From: Oreocharis arfaki
Taxonomy: Eukaryota > Chordata > Aves > Passeriformes > Paramythiidae
Assembly: GCA_013398015.1 (NCBI GenBank)
Contig: VZRR01009907.1
Span: 1 to 64,000 of the forward strand
Length of the DNA: 64,000 bases
Reading direction: 5' to 3'
In this document: in pieces, positions 54,001-63,000 of the stretch
Numbering within the stretch: the first letter of the stretch is position 1
Layout: each line of letters starts with the position of its first letter
The notes under the pieces: generated by a model
Seen by the model: the letters and a program-made list of their open reading frames with translations, nothing else
What the model was told of the DNA's origin: nothing
The model's database searches: none
Made by a program: the position numbers and the translations under genes

Positions 54001-57000
54001 TCTGTGCTCACCTAAGTTAGTTTTAGAGCTAATTTTAGACATGATTAAAAGCATACGATTCGTATTCTGCTGGAGCCAAGAATTCACATAGCAGGATAAG
54101 TATGCATTACTGTTAGAAGCCCCGTGAAAGATCCAATTGACAAACAGGGAACACCCTCACAAGCTGACGAACAGAAGCTAGATAATGACAAGCACATGTA
54201 CACGATATAAAAAAACAAAACAAACCACAAAACATAAGCCAGTGAAGCAGAGTGTCCATTGCCTAAGACATGTTTTATTAGTGCTAGCAAAGTTACAACC
54301 TGAACTGTTTAAATACAGTGGAGACCTGAGCCATCCCATGCTGTAGGGGCTGGGAAGACAAGTGGCGGAGGCAGCTTGTAGCTGCCTGCACAAGAAATTC
54401 TGCTAGCATGCCTAATGAGGGAAAAAAGAAATTAAGATGGACGAGAGGGAGGAGAGAGAGGAGAGGGAGGGTTATGAGAGAGGGGAGGGAGGTAAGAGAG
54501 GAGGTGAAGAGGAAAGTGGGGAGGAATGGCAGGGAGAATGAGAATTTCTAAAAGGCAAGTCTGAAGGCACAGACATTTTACAGAATCCTTGGGGAAAGGG
54601 GGCAGAGAGAGGAGTTGGTTCAAACGCTACTAAAAAAAGTAAAAAAAAAAAAATTGTTTGCACATTTGTTTTCAGGATTTTATGAGTGAAAATTCATGTT
54701 TCTATGGATGAAGGGGAAAAAGATCACTCATCTGACCACAGATTCTTTGTCTCTCCTGTTTTTCTTCCCTAAATAAAGAGTGCAATGGTAAATATCCACA
54801 GGATCTAGGGCCTAGCTTTTGCATGCTACTTCCCCTTAAGACTTCAAAACGCAAAGCAAAGGAGGATTGTTACACCTTGTTCTCCAAGTTGCAGACATTT
54901 AAACTCATGAAGAATAACTAGCTGAGGGTCACCTTGCAAGTAAACAGCACAATGAAGTGTAGATTTCAGATCCAATAACTTATTCTGCTTCCCTAATGAC
55001 ATGGTGATTTAGTGGGTGGAAACTATACAGATCGATGTCAAGTTTCATAAATGCAGATTTTTGCTTGCACAATTATCTTCTCACAGACCTGCAAAGCACA
55101 CAGTTGAACCTTGTTTATGACACTCTTCAGAGACATATTGACATTTACTGAATTGTCAGTGCCAGCAACATCGGCCCTAGTTGTACAAGATCATGAGAAT
55201 GAGAAAACGTCACCCATGTAAGGCCACTGACTTCGGTGGACTCCTCTCCCAGGAAGCCCACAATAGTTTCTGGGATAGAGGGGAACACACAGGTGCATGA
55301 ATGCACACACTCAAGCCATGACCCCTGCTTCTTAATTGACTAATTTAGTATTATGAAGTTCATAAACTGCTGTATGAAGTACTTTGGGACAACTTGTAAA
55401 AACAATAAAAACCAGTAATATTGTATAGACAAGACAACTTTGTCATGACATCGTCTTTATTAGGAGGTACTTGGTATTAGAGAGAGAAGCAGATTGTACA
55501 TGGGCTCAGAAATGCTCCTGAATGCTACCATGTCCTCCAAGCAAGAGACTGACTGACATGGTTTGTTGTGATTTTATCAGTGCAGGAAGAGCTATGTTTT
55601 ACCCAGAGAAGAGAAAATAATTGTTAGCGTATGTTAAAACAAAGAACACTTCAGATTAGTTCCAGCTCTTCTGTAACTAGCATACCCATGTGTATTCCAG
55701 CGTGGGGCAGAAAAACCTTCAATTTTTCCTAGCTCCCACAATCATGTTTCTAGTCCAACTAAATAAAGAAAATGTAAGGAATCTAAACCTTAAACAAAAT
55801 TAATATACATTTAGTATGAATACACAAGTGCTACCCAATGGCAGATGTGAATAAGAGCTGTGTTGAAACAGATGTGATTAAAAAAAACCCCACCACACCT
55901 TACTCTCTCTGGGTTTTTCTGTCTCTCTGATTGACAGCGAGACAAGATGGTCTTATTAAAAAAAAAAACCCACAAAACCCTCCAACCAACACCCCCTGGC
56001 TAGCCCCCCAAATCCACCAAGGCTAATAGCTACCAGAAAACTACTTTTGGTAGGTTTTTTTTTTAATAGAACTAAGTACTTCAGAACAGCAGGTATTCAA
56101 AGACAGAGAGATACTGTGTGAAAAGAAAAAAACAAAAAAACCCAGAATCCCACCCAGCAAATAAACTCTGCCACCTCTTTGTCAAAAAGGGCTGAAAAAG
56201 TCTTGTTTATTTTTTCCAAAGACCTGATTTGACTATTACTTATGTAAGTGTTAGAAATTTTTATAGAGATTGCCAAGATGTCAGTACACTGAAGCATTAG
56301 TGCTACAGAAATTACAAAACAGAGAAATCTACAATTTTTCAGCATCATGGAAAAACAGAATGAAACAAAACAATTCCCAGTAATTATACACAATTTTTTA
56401 AAAATCAATCTTTCAACCAAAGCATAAAAAGCAGCACAGGGAAAAAACTGTCCAACATAAAACAGCTGGTAAAAATCCAGCAAAAAGTTGTATTGAATGG
56501 TATATCCTGCCAGACAACTGGTCTTAATGAGAACAGCAGATTGCACTTGCAAGCAGTTCAGGAGGCCAGGATTTCTACAGAATGTGCTCATCTTGTAAAG
56601 GGGAAGCAGAAACTGAGGGAAAAAATGAAGACATATAGAATACTTGCCTCTAGGAGAACATGAAACACCTCACCCCTACACAATGATCAGTTTCTCTGCT
56701 TAAAGAAACATCTGCATTTTTTAAGCGTTTATGAAAAATATGAACAAATTTAAAATACAAGGATATAAACTAGTAAATATATACTCACACAGAGGCAGCT
56801 TACAAGGTTAGACAAGTTGACATGTCGAGGAGCAAACATGTGAAGCTGCTGAAGGCAAGAGATGGCTTGAGCTTGAACAAGGCAGTCAGGATTATCCTGC
56901 ATCACTGCACAGCCCAGAAGGCAGGAAGTTCTTAAGGCTGACACTGTTGTACTGCTGCCTATATTGAGAATAAAGAAGGTAATGTACTTTTTTGTTTGGT

Positions 57001-60000
57001 TTTAAAACATATTTATTTTTTATAAACATGATAACCTGTCTTTTTCCCAAGCCAGCCATAATGTTCATCCTCCTAAAGGATGATTCTTGTACCTGTATTA
57101 TACTTGGATATCAACGAGTAGTGATCACATTGCTGTCTGATGATTTAGATGCAAATTTTACATGTCTGCATCATAACTAAGACATAGATGGGCTCCTAAC
57201 TCTTGAAATACGAACACCTTCTGTTCTCATGCTAGAATTACAAGATGCAAGAATGTAAGAACTGTAAAATGTAAAATCCATATAAGAAATTTCAGCCCAA
57301 GGCAAGGCTTGGAGAACCAGTTCAAACGAAGGAAATGATGCCAAGAGACACTACTTTTGGAAAACTAGCAGTCATGTCATCTTGATTGCATAAAGTCATG
57401 GCCTATGAAATACTGTCTTACAACTACACAAAGAAACTTAGCATCTGCTTGCTTGTTACAGTTGCAATCACACACATTCAAACAATGTTTAGCAATTTGG
57501 TTGCTACAGCAAACAAAGTAGACACTTTTGTATGTTATATACCTTGCAACTCAGGGCCCAGAGTGGTAATAAGTGTATTTAAACAGCGACCAAGACTTTG
57601 ATGAACTTCAGCGTAAGCAGGAGGCACACTCAACAACAACATGAGGACAAGAGATAAGGTAGGTTCCATATGCACATGATACAAGGGGCCAGCCAAATCT
57701 ACTACTAGTGACAGAGAGTGTAGTGCCCACGCCTGTAAAATGAGAGAAGCAGTCATGTAACATCCATATGACACACGAGACCTTTCAAAAATTTGACAGT
57801 TAAAAGTGAAATTCAGCAATGAAGTGTAATACAAGTTGCACTTTTAGGTTCCAAAGGAGCAAACAGAGAAGTTATACAAAAAAACTTTACAAATCTGCTT
57901 TTGAATAAGCCATTCTGAATATTTTATGAGGAACTGTATGTTGTGCAATGAAACAACCATTTTAAATTTGTCATTGTTAATAAACAAAAAATTGAATGTA
58001 ACAGTAAATGAGTTTAACAGTGATTATTATTCCTTAATTGTATTCTATTATTTTTGGAATTTCTTACAGTTCCTTGAGCAAGAACAAAATTGTGAAAAAA
58101 TACTAGAGTTGCTGAAATTACCTATTGTTGTAGTCACAGTTACACTGCACCAATAACCACATCTGTTTCATGTCAACAAACAGTTCTTCTTTGTGCAAAG
58201 ATACCGTGGAAAAAGCTTTAAAAATTCTTTAACTGATATTTAGACAAATACATTAAATAAACTCAATGTCTCTTAAAGCTATTCCGACAGATAGCAGTTT
58301 TAGCCACAGAGAAATAACATTAATTAGTCTTCAAAATTTCTTGCCTTACTCAAGGATGTATATTCACCAAGTTCTACAGCATTCAGGCTACAAATCCCTT
58401 TTATTTACTATATGACCCTTCAACAAAAAATGCTGTGAGGTAAATAAACACTGTAAAAGAGACAAAAACTGACACAAAAAACCCCCCAAAAAACTCTCAC
58501 AAACAAAAAATCCTGGACACTATCTAGTCAAAGTTAAGATATAGATGAATGTGAAATGAATCAATCCCTAAAACATCAGATACTGTTTTTGAAGTGAGCC
58601 TTATCAGTCTCGCAGATCACTGAATAAGAAGCTCCCACACCTCATCATAGTTCTTGCTATGGAAGTTGTTGAAGGTGGATTTTGAGCACGGACTGTTTTC
58701 TACACTGCCTTCACTGCTACAGCCATTACCTGTGAGGTATGCCTACGAGGTTGTGAAGTGTTATTCTTACAAGAAAAAGAACCTAAACTCCAGAACATAG
58801 TTCAGTTAATTTGTAACATAACGTTTTAATATAAGTTACAAGTACCTGTACATCAGGAGAAGTACTGTCTTGAGACAAAGTATAAAGGATTCCAACACAT
58901 GCATTCAGGTGCTGAGTAGAACCTATTCCTCCTAGGTACCTATACAGACATCCCAGAGCCAAAGAATGACCTGTTCTTGATACCACATCCCTAGCAGATT
59001 TTAGCCTATTAATTGAGAGAAAACTGTTAGTTTAAACACCAAGACTCTTACTATGTAATAAGCACATCTACAAATGAAATTTCTGGTATATAATCAGCAA
59101 AAAATTTTATTAGACACTATTATATTTCCAAAATTCTAAGTTCATACATTGTCTCTTATATGAAGAAAGCACCAAAAATATTTTAGATACACTTAAATGA
59201 TGTTGCTAGAACAGCAGCTGATCTAATTCATTTGAAAGTCTACACGCTTACTTAGGTAGCCTTACACTAAGAAATGCAGAACATACACACAGAACTCAGG
59301 CAGTGCTTTTTCCTGTTAATTTCTGAAGTGACGCCAAATTCATGAAGGAAACCAGCTTTTAAAAATTATCATAATAGGTGTCAGGTAGATTTTACAAACA
59401 TTTTTACAAACTCAAGCACTATCTTGATTTGATATTTGAACACAATTATTTTGAACTTACTTTTCAAAACTGACTTGCGCTAATCCAGCAGTGAAGGCAC
59501 TGTCGGAAACCACTTGTGCTAACCTGGCCAAACACTCTGCAGCAGCACATCTTAGAAGTGGATTATTGCTTTCCAAGGCACCCATTACCAACATCAGGGC
59601 AGATCTTCTAACTTCTTCTGAACCTAAACTTCCCCTGCAGTTAGCCAAATGCTAAAAATAGACATTAAACATATTAAACAGTTAGACAATAATCAGAGTG
59701 TGCTTTTCTGTCAGTCATGGAAAAAATACAAGACCTGCAGAAGGATTTTGATTTTCTTTCCCTTTGTCTGAGGAATTCCTCCCTTTCAATTTACTGGTTT
59801 GAGAGTCAGATGTCTAAACCCACATAAGTGTACATCACTGCCCAACATTATAGTATCAACATTATGATTTTAGGAACTACTGGATAGATCACAGTAGAAC
59901 CAGATAAACCAACACATTAGCATAAAATTCAGGAAATAATATCAAGAAGTAAACCAGTGAGAACAGAGTAACACGAAGAAACATCTCAGTCCAAAATAAG

Positions 60001-63000
60001 AGTTTGAGCAAAAGCTACAGCAGTTACCTGGATTTCATAATAAATATGCCCCAAATACAAATACTGTACAATAAAAGTTCTTGCCTATTCCGAAAACATT
60101 TTGCCTAAGAAGAGAAGAATGAAAACTGCACATGAACAGAGGAAAATACAAATAAAGCATCAGAGAAAATGAACAAAGAGCAGATAATTATTTTATCACT
60201 TTATTTTACCAATTGTTACTTTCTTATTTATACAGTAAGAAATACGAAAGACAGTGACAAAGACAGGAATGATACAAACATAATTTTTCCATAGCTCTCT
60301 TATTTGAATAACACTTGTAGGGATGCTGGTACACTAGAGTGTACTAGAATAGGTTTCCCTAAAACTAATATTAAAAAAGGGGAAAAATTAAGCTGTGATT
60401 CCTTTGCACTCACGAAAGCAATGCCATCACAAAACAATATATCACCACAGAAAACAGGACTGAACACCTTGACTGTTAATCAAAACAAAAACTTCTGTGT
60501 ACTGTGCTGGTTTGGACCGGGGTAGAGTCAATTTTCTTCACAGTAGCTAGCATGGTGCCATGTTTTGGATTCGTGCTGAACACGGGGTTGACAATACTGA
60601 GATGTTTTTGTTATTGCTGAGCAGTGCTTACACAGAGCCAAGGCCTTTTCTGCTTCTTGTGCCACACCCCCACCAGTGAGCCGAGTGGGGGTGCACAAGG
60701 AATTGTGAAGCAACACAGCTGGGATAGGTGACCCCAACAGACCAGAGGGAGATTCCATACCACACGGCTGTCAAGAGACAGTTGTTTAGCACAAAAAAGT
60801 TTTAAGTAGAATGAGTTACATAGAGGTAAAACACTCAGTGATTTAGGATGTTGTTTGCCTAGCTTTACTGGCTCAGCATGAGTAGCTGGATTAGATGAAG
60901 CCTTAGGCCAATAGCCCTGAACTTATACCTAGAGATGTTTTCGTTTGGAATGGAGTTAATTTTCTGAGTAATTTTCCTAGTAGCTGGTACAATGCTGTAT
61001 TTTGTCTGTAGTACAAGAACATTGATAACACACTGATGTTTTGATTGTTGCTAGGTAATGTTTATCCTAAGTCTAGGGCTTTTTTAATTTTCTGTGCTCT
61101 GCCAGAGAGCAGGGGCAATGCAAATGCAAAACCAGAAGATCAGGAGACTACAGCTGGCAGCAGAAGCTGCAATTCCTCGAGAACCACCTACCTGCACAGA
61201 CACAGGGAAAGAACCCAATAACACATTAGAGGGTCCCTTCCCAAAAATCACCACTGGACCCAGAGACATGTGCAAGGCACATAAAGAGCATATGAAGGGT
61301 TGGTGCATAAATCATAAGGGTATAATTGCCTAGGGATTTTTGTTCTGAGTACTTCTCCAGTGACACCCAGCTTGACCTGACCTGCTGCGGTATAACTCTA
61401 TTAAATAACTCAGCTTTATAAATCTGATGCCTGACACTCTGCTACGGCAAACCCAGAGTCAAGCTGGAAAAAGGAGGAAGCACACCAGAGAGTGAGTGTA
61501 TGTGACAACAAGGAGACAAAGGGGACACCTGCCTGCTCACTGGGGCTGCCCACTGCAAAGGGGTTCCTGTCCCAGCAGTTAAAGTCTCGGATGGTCCATG
61601 TGCGACTCCTTGAACAGTGTGAGAATGCTCCCACAACAGCTCCTCCTTTCATATGGAATCATGATCAGCATATAAAGCTGGGAGGAGGCAGGGGAATGTT
61701 AGGAGTGATGGTTTTTGTCTTCCCAAGTGACTGTCAGGCATGATAGACCCCTGCTTTTCCGGAAACAGTTGAACAACTGCCTGCTGATGGGAAGCAGGAA
61801 ATGAATTCTTTGTTTTGATTTGCTTGTGTGCATGACTTTTGCTTTCCTTATTAAATTGTCTATATCTCAACCCAGGAGTTTTCTCACTTTTACTCTGCCG
61901 ATTCTTTCCCCCATCCCACTGTGAGGGCAGTGAGCGAGTGGCTGCATGGCTGGGTTTAAACCACAGCAATTGATGTATTTGAACCATGAGAAGCTATGGT
62001 TCAATAGAAAGAGAGAGAGAAACAAAGGAGAGAGAGAGAGCAGATTTACCTTTAATGAAGTAGAAAAGGCTGACACAACATGTAGTTGTACTATTTGTTG
62101 TCGAGATCCTTTTGTTTGCTTTATGGAATTCAACAACTGCTCTAAGACCTGGAGCCTTACACAAAAACAGAAGAGAAACCACAGATTTGAAAATTAAAGA
62201 AATAAATCAAGCCTCTAAATTTTATTTTAAAACCCGTAACAAAACCTATATATTATAGAAACAGAGGTAGAACAAATTAACTCCTGAGCATTTTCCTTCA
62301 ACTGACATCCCTGTCTACTACAAAAAAATCGCGTATTCCATTTCAGAATATGAACTTCCCGATACAAACATGAACTTTTTTTACATTTGTTTCCTTATAC
62401 ATATTCACAGATAATCACTTATATCTAAGTACCATTAAACAGACATGATTAAAAAGAACTATATAGGGGAATAATGCATCTTGACTTACAACTGAGAAAG
62501 GAGGCTGCAAAGAAAAAATAAAATGAAAATGTGTTTATCTGCAGCAATTAATTCAGGTCTTAAGAAACAGGTGAAGAAAACCAACAAGCAAGCTGGTGAC
62601 AGTTGGGGCAAAAAAAAAAAAACAAAAACCAAAGGAAAAAAATCCAAAATAAAAGCAGTCAATGAAGAGGGAATGAAGAAGTAAAAGCAGGTCAGAAGAA
62701 CAAATGAAACATCTGGCAATTTTATTGATTTGCATTCTCATATACAAACAGCTACCTCGAACTTACACTAAATCCCAAGCATTTAAAGTTGTGAAGACAT
62801 CAAGACTCGGGACTCATCAAGACTAAACACTCATCCCACACAGGAAACTATAAAACCATCACCAGCTACAGTGATCATGATCTAATGATTGAGGTCTAAC
62901 TACAGCTGGCTTTGAAAATATAAGGCTATTTGATTTTAAAATAATTCATCTGCTCTAAAGCTGCATTCAAAAATATTACCAGCAGCACACAGAAGCAACC

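Larger units (their letters stand above)
59652..62049 (-). other. HEATR5A: HEATR5A intron w3-w4 containing LTR block
   Basis: A 2.4 kb intron. 60,503-61,968 is retroviral LTR material (separate entries). A GA repeat (62,007-62,041) lies directly beside the exon w3 donor. The remainder is AT-rich without recognisable content. Confidence 0.8.

Noticed and set aside
56097..56591. 164-codon minus-strand open frame, sense to HEATR5A, just downstream of exon w7.
   Set aside because: Homology to HEATR5B leaves no room for extra residues between exons w7 and w8. The peptide is Phe/Cys/Leu-rich like AT-rich intron translation and no splice sites frame it.
60304..61987. A series of 70-110 codon frames on both strands.
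   Set aside because: They fall in or beside LTR material without retroviral gene motifs; no gag, pol or env is present.
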